Shown piece by piece: positions 1 through 8,065 of a DNA stretch of 64,000 bases. Position numbers and translations under genes: made by a program. How positions within the stretch are numbered: position 1 is the stretch's first letter; every line of letters begins with the position of its first letter. The DNA lies in assembly GCA_963775395.1 (NCBI GenBank), contig CAVZIX010000006.1, forward strand, positions 62,001-126,000, in the 5' to 3' direction. Under the pieces are notes generated by a model. The model was not told where the DNA came from. It did not search any database and was given only the letters and a program-made list of their open reading frames with translations. This stretch comes from JAIBJN01 sp963775395 (GTDB lineage Bacteria > Actinomycetota > Thermoleophilia > Gaiellales > Gaiellaceae).

Positions 1-1
1 C

Positions 2-490
2 GCCTCGAGCGTGGCCGGCGCGATCGTGGGCCACTCGGAGCGCCGGCAGTACTTCGGCGAGACCGACGAGTCTGCGGCCAGGCGCGCCGCCGCGGCGCTC
101 GAGGCGGGGCTCGGCGTCATCGCCTGCGTCGGCGAGACCCTCGAGGAGCGCGAAGGAGGCGAGACGGAGGACGTGCTCCGCCGGCAGGTCGGCGCGCTCG
201 CCGAGACCATCCCCGAGCCGGAGCCCGCTCTCAGCATCGCCTACGAGCCGGTCTGGGCGATCGGGACCGGCAAGACCGCAACCCCCGAGATGGCCCGCGA
301 GGCGCACGCGCTCATCAAGGGCATCTACCCGGTCGAACGCGTTCTGTACGGCGGCTCGGTGAAGCCCGAGAACGCCGAAGAGCTCCTCTCCCAGGACGAC
401 GTCGACGGCGCGCTCGTCGGCGGCGCCTCGCTCGAAGTCGACTCCTTCACGGCGATTTGCGAGACGGCGGCCCGCCTTACCCGCTCGTAG
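2..490 (+). CDS. tpiA: triose-phosphate isomerase, C-terminal part
   Basis: Interconverts dihydroxyacetone phosphate and glyceraldehyde 3-phosphate in glycolysis. Only the last 162 codons are present; the frame is open through the left edge, so the N-terminal third, including the catalytic Lys and probably the catalytic His, lies outside. Visible family signatures are GHSERR near the start, the catalytic-Glu segment AYEPVWAIGTGK and the phosphate-binding YGGSVKPENAEEL. The gene overlaps the start of gpmI by 34 bp, so the two are translated as one glycolytic operon, as is usual in Actinobacteria where gapA-pgk-tpiA precede them. Certain identification, partial gene. Confidence 0.97.
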   Translation, partial: ASSVAGAIVGHSERRQYFGETDESAARRAAAALEAGLGVIACVGETLEEREGGETEDVLRRQVGALAETIPEPEPALSIAYEPVWAIGTGKTATPEMAREAHALIKGIYPVERVLYGGSVKPENAEELLSQDDVDGALVGGASLEVDSFTAICETAARLTRS

Positions 491-1947
491 CGCTCGTCGT
501 CCTCGACGGGTGGGGCTGTGCGCCTCCCGGCCCCGGGAACGCGGTCGAGCTGGCGAACACGCCCGTTTTCGACGATCTCTGGGCGCGCCACCCCCACACG
601 ACCCTGAGCGCGTCGGGCGAGGACGTCGGGCTTCCGCCGGGGCAGATGGGGAACTCCGAGGTCGGGCACCTGACGATCGGCGCGGGCCGCGTGATCTTCC
701 AGGACCTCATGCGGGTCAACCGGGCGATCGAGTCCGGTGCGCTCTTCGAGAACCCGGCCCTCGTCGGAGCCTTTCGCCGTGCCCGCGAGCGCGGCGGCAA
801 CGTCCATCTGCTCGGCCTCGTCTCGTACGGCGGGGTGCACTCGCACATCGATCACCTGAGGGCGCTGCTCGAGCTCGCCCGCCGGGAGGACATGGCCGAG
901 CGGACGTACGTCCACGCATTCACCGACGGGCGCGATGTCTCACCCACATCGGCGTGCGGCGACCTGGCCGAGCTGGTCGCCGAGGGCGCGCGCATCGTCA
1001 CGGTTTGCGGGCGCTACTACGCGATGGACCGCGACCAACGCTGGGAGCGCACCGAGCGTGCCCTCGCGGCGATCCTCGCCGGCGAGGGTGAGCACGCCGA
1101 AGACCCGGTCGCGGCGGTCGAGGCGTCCTATGCACGGGAGGTGACCGACGAGTTCGTCGAGCCCGTCGTCTTGCCCGGTCCGCGGCCCGGTCCGGAGGAC
1201 GCCGCCGTCCACTTCAACTTCCGGCCCGACCGTGCGCGCCAGCTCACGCAGAAGCTCCTCGAGCGTGGCATCGACCTGACCACGATGACCCGCTACCGCG
1301 CCGACTTCGAGTGCCCGGTCGCCCTCGAGGAGCAAGAGGTCCGCGAGACGATGGCGGAGGTGCTCGCGGCGCGCGACGCGCCCCAGCTCCACGCCGCCGA
1401 GACGGAGAAGTACGCACACGTGACGTACTTCTTCAACGGCGGGAGGGAGGAGGAGTGGCCGGGCGAGACTCGCATCCTCGTCCCGTCCCCGCGCGACGTC
1501 CCCACGTACGACAAGAAGCCCGAGATGTCGGTGGCCGAGGTCGCGACGCGCGTGGTCGACGAGCTCCCGAACGCCGGCTACCGCTTCGCGATCGTCAACT
1601 TCGCCAACCCGGACATGGTCGGGCACACCGGGGTGATCCCGGCCGTCGTCGCCGCGGTCGAGGCGACCGACGCCGCCCTCGGGCGCCTCGTCGAGGCCGT
1701 GCACGCGCTCGGAGGGATCTGCCTCATCACGGCCGACCACGGGAACGCCGAGAAGCTGCTCGAGGACGACGGCGTCAGCCCGCACACCGCCCACACGACG
1801 AACCCGGTGCCCCTCGTCATCACCCTGGAAGAGGCTGGGCTTGAGGACGGCGGCGCACTTGCCGATCTAGTACCGACGTGTCTGTGGCTTCTGGGTATCC
1901 CCCTCGCGGAGGGGATGACCGGCAGGAACCTGCTTCGTCCGGTCTAA
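457..1947 (+). CDS. gpmI: 2,3-bisphosphoglycerate-independent phosphoglycerate mutase
   Basis: Interconverts 3- and 2-phosphoglycerate. The 496-residue product has the standard size and the alkaline-phosphatase-superfamily metal motifs: LVVLDGWG near residue 13, the nucleophile Ser in MGNSEVGH, and TADHGNAEK near residue 426. The start is a TTG inside the tpiA tail; no ATG or GTG lies between it and the first conserved motif, so a TTG start with translational coupling to tpiA is the best reading. It supplies 2-phosphoglycerate, which is also the first substrate of the cyclic diphosphoglycerate route encoded at 38-42 kb. Confidence 0.96.
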   Translation: MRDGGPPYPLVALVVLDGWGCAPPGPGNAVELANTPVFDDLWARHPHTTLSASGEDVGLPPGQMGNSEVGHLTIGAGRVIFQDLMRVNRAIESGALFENPALVGAFRRARERGGNVHLLGLVSYGGVHSHIDHLRALLELARREDMAERTYVHAFTDGRDVSPTSACGDLAELVAEGARIVTVCGRYYAMDRDQRWERTERALAAILAGEGEHAEDPVAAVEASYAREVTDEFVEPVVLPGPRPGPEDAAVHFNFRPDRARQLTQKLLERGIDLTTMTRYRADFECPVALEEQEVRETMAEVLAARDAPQLHAAETEKYAHVTYFFNGGREEEWPGETRILVPSPRDVPTYDKKPEMSVAEVATRVVDELPNAGYRFAIVNFANPDMVGHTGVIPAVVAAVEATDAALGRLVEAVHALGGICLITADHGNAEKLLEDDGVSPHTAHTTNPVPLVITLEEAGLEDGGALADLVPTCLWLLGIPLAEGMTGRNLLRPV

Positions 1948-1956
1948 CGTCGGGGA

Positions 1957-1962
1957 TATACT
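1957..1962 (+). promoter_or_regulatory. candidate -10 element TATACT
   Basis: TATACT lies 10 bp after the gpmI stop and about 30 bp before the preferred TTG start of the sigma factor gene. No clear -35 hexamer is visible. It suggests the sigma factor can be transcribed apart from gpmI and argues for the shorter sigma reading frame. Confidence 0.4.
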
Positions 1963-1991
1963 CCGATCACCCTGCGGCCCGGGTCACAAGC

Positions 1992-2573
1992 TTGCCTCTA
2001 CCTCAACCCGATCATCTCCTCCTGCGCCGAGCGCAAAAGCGGGAGGAACGCGCCTTTCAGACCATCGTCGAGATGTACGAGGGGCCTGTCTTCAACTACG
2101 TGCTGCGCATGGTCGGGGACCGAGCGCTCGCCGAAGACCTTACGCAGGAGATCTTCCTGCGCATCTACCAGGGGCTCCCGGGCTTCTCGCTGCGCTGCCG
2201 CTTCACCACCTGGCTCTTCCAGATCGCCAAGAACCGCGTGCTCGACGAGCTGCGTGCCCGCGACCGCAAGCCGCAGGTGATCGTCACGCTCGACGACGCG
2301 CCGCCGCTCGAGGTGGTCGACGTCCCGCCGGAACGCGTCGAGATCATCGACGCCGTCTGGCGCGCCGTCGCGCTCCTCAACCCCGACCTGAAGATGGCCC
2401 TCCTCCTCCGCGACGTCGTCGGCCTCTCCTACACGGAGATCGCCGACTCCCTCGAGATCACGCTCGCCACGGTCAAGTGGCGGATCTTCAAGGCGCGCGA
2501 AGAGGTGCAGCTCGCGCTCGAGCGCGAGGGCATCGAGGTCGAGGTCTCGCGCCAGCCGGTCGCGCAGCGGTAA
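1992..2573 (+). CDS. ECF (sigma-70 family) RNA polymerase sigma factor
   Basis: Extracytoplasmic-function sigma factor of about 193 residues. Region 2 is clear (AFQTIVEMYEGPVFNYVLRM, then DLTQEIFLRIY and TTWLFQIAKNRVLDELR), and region 4 is an intact helix-turn-helix (LRDVVGLSYTEIADSL, ATVKWRIFKAREEV). The frame is open back to a GTG at 1878 inside gpmI, but that would add 38 residues unlike any sigma region and a 70-bp overlap. TTG 1992, downstream of a TATACT box, is preferred. No anti-sigma factor gene lies next to it; the neighbour is a convergent phosphoesterase. Regulon unknown. Confidence 0.88.
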   Translation: MPLPQPDHLLLRRAQKREERAFQTIVEMYEGPVFNYVLRMVGDRALAEDLTQEIFLRIYQGLPGFSLRCRFTTWLFQIAKNRVLDELRARDRKPQVIVTLDDAPPLEVVDVPPERVEIIDAVWRAVALLNPDLKMALLLRDVVGLSYTEIADSLEITLATVKWRIFKAREEVQLALEREGIEVEVSRQPVAQR

Positions 2574-2577
2574 CGCT

Positions 2578-3300
2578 CTAGACGCCGAACTCGAGCCGGG
2601 CTGCAAGGGCCTCCGGCAGGCCGCGGTCGCGGATCTCCTGCTGCGTCTTGGCCACGTCGTACTCGACCCGGTGGAACGAGGCGCGCCGGCTCTCGAGGTC
2701 GAGGAGCATCCAGGCGGCCCGCGGGTCCGTGTCGCGCGGCTGGCCGACGGAGCCCGGGTTCAGGAGGCGGCGATCCTCCGAGAGGTCGACCTGCGCGTCG
2801 TCGGCGGCCAGGAGGAGCTCTCCGTCCGAGTGCCGGTAGTGGAGCGCGACGTGGCTGTGGCCGACCAGGACGACGTCCTGGGTCGCCACGGCCATGGAGG
2901 CTGCGGCGACGTCGGGCGAGAGCACGTACTCCCAGATCGGGTCCCGTGGGCTCGCGTGGAAGAGGCCGACGCCCTCACGCTCGCCGCTCGGCTGCAGCGA
3001 CTCGAGGTACGCCCTCGGCTCGTCCTCGAGCGCGGCGGCCGTCCAGCGGGCGCTCAGGGCCGCGTCGGGGTGGAACTCCTCGAGGCCGAGGCGCCCCAGG
3101 ACGGCGAGGTCGTGATTTCCTATCAGGCAGAAGTCCGCCCGCTCGGCCACGACGGCGCAGCAGCGATTCGGGCGTGGGCCGTACCCTACGAGGTCGCCCA
3201 GGCACCAGATCGCGTCGGGGGCATCGCGGTCGATCGCCTCCAGCACAGCCTCGAGGGCATGGAGGTTTCCGTGGATGTCAGAGACGATCGCGACCCGCAC
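2578..3300 (-). CDS. YfcE/MJ0936-type metallophosphoesterase
   Basis: Calcineurin-like phosphoesterase of 240 residues. The five metal-binding motifs are visible in order: SDIHGN, LGDLVGYGP, GNHD, HASP and GHSHV. NPGSVGQPRD follows, typical of the small YfcE-like branch with two divalent metals. The family hydrolyses phosphodiesters or phosphomonoesters of unknown natural identity. The GTG start lies 30 bp inside the start of the divergent M48 protease gene, so the two genes overlap head to head. The stop is 4 bp from the end of the convergent sigma gene. Confidence 0.88.
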   Translation of the reverse strand: MRVAIVSDIHGNLHALEAVLEAIDRDAPDAIWCLGDLVGYGPRPNRCCAVVAERADFCLIGNHDLAVLGRLGLEEFHPDAALSARWTAAALEDEPRAYLESLQPSGEREGVGLFHASPRDPIWEYVLSPDVAAASMAVATQDVVLVGHSHVALHYRHSDGELLLAADDAQVDLSEDRRLLNPGSVGQPRDTDPRAAWMLLDLESRRASFHRVEYDVAKTQQEIRDRGLPEALAARLEFGV

Positions 3301-4542
3301 AGCAGGCTGACGTTAGCGCAGCGTCTGGCCCTGCTCGCCGCGGCCGCGGGCGCCGTTTCCGTGGGCATTCTCCTGTGGGGCACCGAGGTCCCGAGCCTCG
3401 CGCTTCCCGACCTCGACCCGGGCGCCTACTTCTCCGCGGCCGAGCTCGAGCGCATCGAGGAGTACCGCCGCATCTCGCGCCTCCTCTACCTCGGCTCTCT
3501 CCTTGCCGAGATCGTCGTTCTCGCGCTCTGCGTCTGGAAGGCCAGACCGCTCGCCGCGGCGCTGGGCCGCGTCGGCCGGGGGCGGATCCGCACGGGCGTC
3601 CTCGTCGGCCTGGCCGTCGTCTCGGCGGTCTGGCTGGCCCGGCTTCCGTTCGGCGCCGCCACGCATGTGCGCCGCCGCGACTACGGGCTCACCGAGCAGG
3701 AGTGGGGAGGCTGGCTGGTCGACCGGCTGACCTCGCTCGCCGTCGAAGCCGTGCTCGTGACGATCGCCGTCGCGGGGACGCTCTGGCTGGCGGGCCGCCT
3801 CGGCCGGCGCTGGTGGATGGCAGGCGCGCCGGCCCTGGTGGGGATCGCTGCGATCTTCGTCCTCGCGCAGCCGCTCGTCGTCCAGCCGCTCTTCAACCGC
3901 ATCGAGCCGCTCACGGACCGCGAGCTGGCGGGGCGCATCGAAGAGCTCGCGGCGCGCATGGGCGTCGACGTCGACGACGTCCGCGTCGCGGACGCGAGCC
4001 GCCGCACGACGACCGCGAACGCCTACGTCGCCGGCATCGGGCCGACGCGCCGCGTCGTCCTCTACGACACGCTGCTCGACGGACGCTTCACCGAGGGCGA
4101 GATTCTCGCCGTCTCCGCGCACGAGCTGGCGCATGTGGAACGACGCCACCTCTGGAAGGGGCTCGCGTGGTTCGCGCTACTGGCCGTGCCGGGCGTGTTC
4201 CTGCTCGCCCGCGTGACGGACCGCTGGGGCGGCCTGGCGCACCCGCGCCTCGTCCCGCTCGGCCTCGCGGTCGCCTTCGCCTACGTCCTCGTGACGCAGC
4301 CGCTCGCCAACGCCGTCTCCCGCCGCTACGAGGCCGAGGCGGACTGGATCGCGCTGCGCACGACCGAGGACCCCGACAGTGCCGTCTCGCTCGAGCAGCG
4401 GTTCGTGACCACGAGCCTCTCCGACCCGGAGCCGCCCGCGTGGGTGAAGTTCTGGCTCGGCACGCACCCGACGCCCATGGAGCGGATCGCCATGGCCGAG
4501 GAGCTCAGACGTCTTCGGACTGCTGCTCCGGGAGGTTCCTGA
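3271..4542 (+). CDS. M48 family membrane metallopeptidase (Ste24/CAAX-protease-like)
   Basis: Integral-membrane zinc protease of about 423 residues. Hydrophobic spans occur near residues 20-35, 75-95, 110-125, 155-175 and 180-200. The catalytic HELAH lies near residue 286, two further spans follow, and then YEAEADW supplies the third zinc ligand. This is the Ste24p/CAAX protease 1 plan. The GTG at 3271 is chosen because GGAGG sits 5 bp upstream and the first membrane helix must be included; a later GTG at 3361 would cut it. The start overlaps the divergent phosphoesterase by 30 bp, and the end overlaps the convergent DUF3467 gene by 38 bp. Confidence 0.87.
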   Translation: MDVRDDRDPHSRLTLAQRLALLAAAAGAVSVGILLWGTEVPSLALPDLDPGAYFSAAELERIEEYRRISRLLYLGSLLAEIVVLALCVWKARPLAAALGRVGRGRIRTGVLVGLAVVSAVWLARLPFGAATHVRRRDYGLTEQEWGGWLVDRLTSLAVEAVLVTIAVAGTLWLAGRLGRRWWMAGAPALVGIAAIFVLAQPLVVQPLFNRIEPLTDRELAGRIEELAARMGVDVDDVRVADASRRTTTANAYVAGIGPTRRVVLYDTLLDGRFTEGEILAVSAHELAHVERRHLWKGLAWFALLAVPGVFLLARVTDRWGGLAHPRLVPLGLAVAFAYVLVTQPLANAVSRRYEAEADWIALRTTEDPDSAVSLEQRFVTTSLSDPEPPAWVKFWLGTHPTPMERIAMAEELRRLRTAAPGGS

Positions 4543-4801
4543 TGCCCTCGCGGGTCGACCACTTCGACCAGCTGTCGTTCATGGCGTCCAGAAGCTCCCG
4601 CATGAAGCGCGGCGACATGTTGACCCGGCTGACCACGACGCCGGGCACGTCGCCGTCCTCGACCTCGTGGTCGATGCGCGCAAACGTGACCGTGAACTCG
4701 TAGTCCGAGAAGCTCACGTTGGCGAAGTTGGCGTAGACGCCGGCGAGGTTCTCCGGGTCGAGATGGATGTTGAGCTGTCTCTCTCGGGGCTCTTCCTCCA
4801 C
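4505..4801 (-). CDS. DUF3467 family protein
   Basis: Small cytosolic protein of 98 residues with the full DUF3467 pattern: NIHLDPENLAGVYANF, FSDYEFTVTFAR and VSRVNMSPRFMRELL. Function unknown; members are widespread in bacteria and archaea. The GTG at 4801 is chosen because it gives only a short polar lead before the conserved block; further upstream the frame runs through argS and is not conserved. It is convergent with the M48 gene (38-bp overlap) and head to head with argS 18 bp away. Confidence 0.85.
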   Translation of the reverse strand: MEEEPRERQLNIHLDPENLAGVYANFANVSFSDYEFTVTFARIDHEVEDGDVPGVVVSRVNMSPRFMRELLDAMNDSWSKWSTREGIRNLPEQQSEDV

Positions 4802-4819
4802 GGCTCTACGATATCGGGG

Positions 4820-6358
4820 ATGGAGGTGAGGGACACGACGGGGACGGCGCTCCGCCGACTCGAGGAGGAGCTGGGCCGCGCCGCGGGCGCGCCGGTGACC
4901 CTCGAGCGCCCCGCCAACCCGGAGCACGGCGACTACGCGACCAACGTCGCGCTGCGCCTGGCGGGCATGCACAAGCGGCCGCCGCTCGAGATCGCCGGCG
5001 AGATCGCCGCCGCGGCCACATCCCTCTCGAGCGTCGAGCGGGCCGAGACCGCTCCTCCGGGCTTCGTGAACCTCTGGCTCTCACCGGCCTGGTTCGGCGA
5101 AGCGCTGGGCGAGGTGGTGGCCGCCGGGACGGACTACGGCAGAGGCTCGGCCGAGACGCCCGAGCGCGTCCAGGTCGAGATGGTGAGCGCCAACCCGACG
5201 GGCCCCGTCACGGTCGCCTCGGCCCGGAACGGCGCCTACGGGGACTCGGTCGCCCGCCTGCTCGCCTTCGCGGGCCATCAGGTCGAGCGCGAGTACTACT
5301 ACAACGACGCCGGATCGCAGATGGACCGCTTCCGCGCCTCGGTGGACGCCGTGCGGCGCGGCGAGCCGACTCCCGAGGACGGCTACTCGGGCGCCTACAT
5401 CGACAAGCTCGCCGCCCTCGACGAAGACCCGGTGCCGCACATGCTCCGCCAGATCGAGGCCAGCCTCGAGCGCTTCCGCATCCACTTCGACTCCTGGGCG
5501 CTCCAGAGCGAGCTCGCCTCCCATCTCCCCGAGCTGCTCGGCCGGCTCGACACCTACGAGCACGACGGTGCGCTCTGGATCCGCTCGACCGCGTTCGGCG
5601 ACGAGAAGGACAGGGTGCTGATCCGCTCGGCCGAGCGCGGCGGCCTGCCGACCTACGAGGCCGCCGACATCGTCTACCTGCGCGACAAGCTCGAGCGGGG
5701 GTTCGACCGCGCGATCTACGTCCTCGGCGCCGACCACCACGGCGTCCGCGGCTGGTACCGGGTGGTTGCGCAGATGCTTGGGTACGACCCCGAGCGCGTC
5801 GAGGTGATCCTCTACCAGCTGGTGCACCTGACGCGGGGCGGGGACGTCGTGAAGATGTCGAAGCGCCGCGGCGACGTCGTCACCCTCGACGAGTTCGTCG
5901 ACGAGGTCGGCGTGGACGCCGCGCGCTGGTATCTCGCCAACCGAGGCCCCGACCAGGCGATCACGATCGACGTCGACCTCGCGCGCGAGAAGAGCGAGAA
6001 GAACCCGGTCTACTACGTGCAGTACGCGCACGCGCGCATTTCCGGGATCCTCAACCGGGCGGAGGGGGCGGGGCCGTCTGCTGAGGCGCCGCCCGAGCTG
6101 GCGCCTGAGGAGCGGGACCTCGTCAAGCGGCTCGCCGAGTTCCCGGGGGTCGTCGCGGAGGCGGCCGAGCGCCGCAGCCCGCAGGCGCTGCCCACGTACG
6201 CCATCCGCCTCGCGGACGACTTCCACCGCTTCTACCACCATCACCGCGTGCTCGAGAGCGACGCCCAGGCCTTCCGGCTTGCGCTCGTGACCGCGGTGAA
6301 GGCCGTGATCGCGCGCAGTCTCGACCTCGTCGGGGTCGAGGCGCCCGAGCGGATGTAG
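4820..6358 (+). CDS. argS: arginyl-tRNA synthetase with altered HIGH motif
   Basis: Class I aminoacyl-tRNA synthetase charging tRNA-Arg, 512 residues. An N-terminal additional domain (HGDYATNVAL) precedes the Rossmann core, which opens with SANPTGP near residue 125. VYVLGADHHG and KMSKRRGD (the KMSKS loop) follow, and a C-terminal anticodon-binding DALR-type domain closes the protein. At the place where the family has H-x-G-H the sequence reads T131-V-A-S134, so the ATP-binding HIGH signature is missing although everything around it is intact. ATG 4820 is preceded closely by a TACGAT box, so the message may be nearly leaderless. As the only argS in view it is presumably functional. Confidence 0.94.
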   Translation: MEVRDTTGTALRRLEEELGRAAGAPVTLERPANPEHGDYATNVALRLAGMHKRPPLEIAGEIAAAATSLSSVERAETAPPGFVNLWLSPAWFGEALGEVVAAGTDYGRGSAETPERVQVEMVSANPTGPVTVASARNGAYGDSVARLLAFAGHQVEREYYYNDAGSQMDRFRASVDAVRRGEPTPEDGYSGAYIDKLAALDEDPVPHMLRQIEASLERFRIHFDSWALQSELASHLPELLGRLDTYEHDGALWIRSTAFGDEKDRVLIRSAERGGLPTYEAADIVYLRDKLERGFDRAIYVLGADHHGVRGWYRVVAQMLGYDPERVEVILYQLVHLTRGGDVVKMSKRRGDVVTLDEFVDEVGVDAARWYLANRGPDQAITIDVDLAREKSEKNPVYYVQYAHARISGILNRAEGAGPSAEAPPELAPEERDLVKRLAEFPGVVAEAAERRSPQALPTYAIRLADDFHRFYHHHRVLESDAQAFRLALVTAVKAVIARSLDLVGVEAPERM

Positions 6359-6366
6359 CTCCCCGG

Positions 6367-6384
6367 CGTGCGGATAACCGCACG
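6367..6384 (+). terminator. hairpin after argS
   Basis: A perfect 7-bp stem (CGTGCGG, loop ATAA, CCGCACG) lies 9 bp after the argS stop. There is no T tract, so it is a candidate hairpin terminator or RNA-stabilising end rather than a classical intrinsic terminator. Confidence 0.4.
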
Positions 6385-6498
6385 CTTCGGACACCGGTTC
6401 TCCTCAGGCATAGAGACGAGTTGCCCCCGTGTGAGGGCGACCCGCGCTCCCTCAAGGTTCAGTTCACTTCAACCCGAGCCTCAAGGAGACCCCCCGAA

Positions 6499-7089
6499 AT
6501 GAACTCCATGCCTACCTCCATCCGCGCCGGCAAGACGCTCGAGAACCCCGTCACGGGCGAGACGATCCGCTTCCTCCAGACCGCCGCCGAGACGGACGGC
6601 GAGCTCGTCGAGATCGAGGTCGCAGTGCAGCCTGACGGCGCCGTCGCCGCCGCACACGTCCACCCGTACCAGAGCGAGCGCTTCGAGGTGCTCGAGGGCA
6701 CGCTCGAGTTCCGCCACGGGCGCAAGAAGGTCGTCGCAGGGCCCGGCGAGGTCGTCACGGTCGAGGCCGGCACGGTCCACAGCTTCCGCAACGCCGGCGA
6801 GGGCGTCGCCCGCTTCCGCTGCGAGGTCCGCCCGGCGCTCCAGTTCGAGCGCTTCCTCGAGACGATGTTTTCGCTCGCCGCCGACGGCAGGACGAACAGG
6901 AAGGGCATGCCGAGCCCGCTCCGCCTCGCCGTCATCGCGAACGCGCACTTCGACGACGTCCGCCTCCCGTACGTCCCCGCCTTCGCGCAGAGGGCCGCGC
7001 TCGTCAGCGGCGCCGTGCTCGGCAAGCTCGTCGGCTTCCGGCCCACGCACGAGGCCACCCGCGAGCTCGAGCCCGTCTACGTCTCGTAG
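6499..7089 (+). CDS. cupin domain protein
   Basis: Single-domain cupin of 196 residues. Cupin motif 1 (AAAHVHPYQSERFEVLEG) and motif 2 (GPGEVVTVEAGTVHSFRNAG) supply the His/Glu metal site. A hydrophobic helical C-terminal part (residues 125-196) is not part of the barrel. The ATG is selected by AAGGAG 10 bp upstream. The substrate cannot be told from sequence; such proteins range from dioxygenases to binding proteins. A strong hairpin follows the gene. Confidence 0.8.
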   Translation: MNSMPTSIRAGKTLENPVTGETIRFLQTAAETDGELVEIEVAVQPDGAVAAAHVHPYQSERFEVLEGTLEFRHGRKKVVAGPGEVVTVEAGTVHSFRNAGEGVARFRCEVRPALQFERFLETMFSLAADGRTNRKGMPSPLRLAVIANAHFDDVRLPYVPAFAQRAALVSGAVLGKLVGFRPTHEATRELEPVYVS

Positions 7090-7110
7090 CTGCGGCACTT
7101 CCCGTGATCA

Positions 7111-7136
7111 CGAGGGCGGCCTCCGGGCCGCCCTCG
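7111..7136 (+). terminator. strong 11-bp hairpin after cupin gene
   Basis: A perfect inverted repeat, CGAGGGCGGCC, loop TCCG, GGCCGCCCTCG, lies 21 bp after the cupin stop and before the next ribosome-binding site. There is no T run, as often in high-GC Actinobacteria. Likely transcription terminator. Confidence 0.6.
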
Positions 7137-7175
7137 GCGTATGCTCGCAGGGCCAACACGCAGAGGAGGTGCGCA

Positions 7176-7571
7176 ATGCTGGCGCAGGCGCGTATCGCGG
7201 CCGTCGTCCCCGTCTCGGACGTCGACGCCGCCGTCCGCTTCTACGGCGACACGCTCGGGCTCAGGCTGAAGGAGCGCCGCAGCGACCTGCCCGAGAACCG
7301 GGAGGCCGAGTTCGAGGCCGCCGACGGCACGCTGCTCGTCTACGAGAGCGTGGGGGCGGGGCAGAGCCGGCATACCGTCGCCGGGTTCCGAGTCGAGAAC
7401 ATCGAGGAGGCCGTCGCGACGCTCCGGGAGCGCGGCGTCGTCTTCGAGGAATACGACCTGCCGGACATGAGGACGGAGAACGGGATCGCGACCATCGGCG
7501 ACGTCCGCGCGGCATGGTGCCGGGACCCGGACGGCAACATCCTCGCTGTCGAGTCCGTCGGCGCGGGCTAG
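7176..7571 (+). CDS. VOC family (glyoxalase/bleomycin-resistance fold) protein
   Basis: 131-residue protein of the vicinal-oxygen-chelate fold. Both beta-alpha-beta-beta-beta modules are visible: VPVSDVDAAVRFYGDTLGL at the N terminus, and AWCRDPDGNILAVES near the end carrying the typical DPDGN and metal-ligand Glu. GAGGAGGT lies 5 bp before the ATG. Function within the superfamily (glyoxalase, dioxygenase, resistance protein) is not determinable. The last codons overlap the convergent antiporter regulator gene by 4 bp. Confidence 0.82.
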   Translation: MLAQARIAAVVPVSDVDAAVRFYGDTLGLRLKERRSDLPENREAEFEAADGTLLVYESVGAGQSRHTVAGFRVENIEEAVATLRERGVVFEEYDLPDMRTENGIATIGDVRAAWCRDPDGNILAVESVGAG

Positions 7572-8065
7572 AAAGGCCCCTCGGCGAGGAGCTTGCGGAA
7601 GGCCGGGTACTGGCCGAGCTTGCCGACGGTGACGAGCGTGTCGCCCTGCTGGATCACATCGTTCGGCTGCGCCCCCGCGACCGGCTCGGGCTCGCGCAGG
7701 ATGGCGATGATCGTGATGCCCGTGCGCTGCCGGAAGCCGCACTCCGCCAGTGTCTTCCCGATCGCGGGGCTGGCGTCGGGAACGGTCACCCACTCGATGG
7801 CGAGCTCGCCGAAGGCCATCTCGAGCTCCTCGACGATCTTCGGGCGCTCGTAGGCCCCGCCGATGATCGCGCCGAGCTGGCGCGCCTCGTCGTCCTCGAG
7901 CTGGATGACCGCGGTCGGCTCCTCGTCGTCCGAGCGCCGAAACCAGTAGATCTCGCGCTGGCCCTCGTTGTGGAGGATCACGGTGAGCCGGCCCCCATGC
8001 GCGGTGAAGGCCGTGTATTTGACGCCGACGCCTGGGAGGCGCGTCTCACGGAGCTCGCGGGCCAT
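7568..8065 (-). CDS. khtT: KhtT-like TrkA-C domain regulatory subunit of K+/H+ antiporter
   Basis: Cytosolic 165-residue protein. The N-terminal half (ELRETRLPGVGVKYTAFTAH) matches the conserved lead of KhtT-type antiporter subunits. The C-terminal half is a RCK_C/TrkA-C fold (ITIIAILRE, then DVIQQGDTLVTVGKLGQ). In Bacillus, KhtT controls KhtU in response to pH and c-di-AMP bound by this domain; c-di-AMP control here is inference. It is translated after the transporter, with a 20-bp overlap, as expected for a two-subunit system. Confidence 0.85.
   Translation of the reverse strand: MARELRETRLPGVGVKYTAFTAHGGRLTVILHNEGQREIYWFRRSDDEEPTAVIQLEDDEARQLGAIIGGAYERPKIVEELEMAFGELAIEWVTVPDASPAIGKTLAECGFRQRTGITIIAILREPEPVAGAQPNDVIQQGDTLVTVGKLGQYPAFRKLLAEGPF

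Noticed and set aside
940..1794. Long open frame antisense to gpmI
   Set aside because: High GC gives long antisense frames opposite real genes. The translation (Arg, Asp and Val-rich, no domain) is a shadow of gpmI.
5081..6394. 437-codon frame antisense to argS
   Set aside because: Shadow of argS; the sense frame has all ArgRS motifs while this frame shows no recognisable protein.
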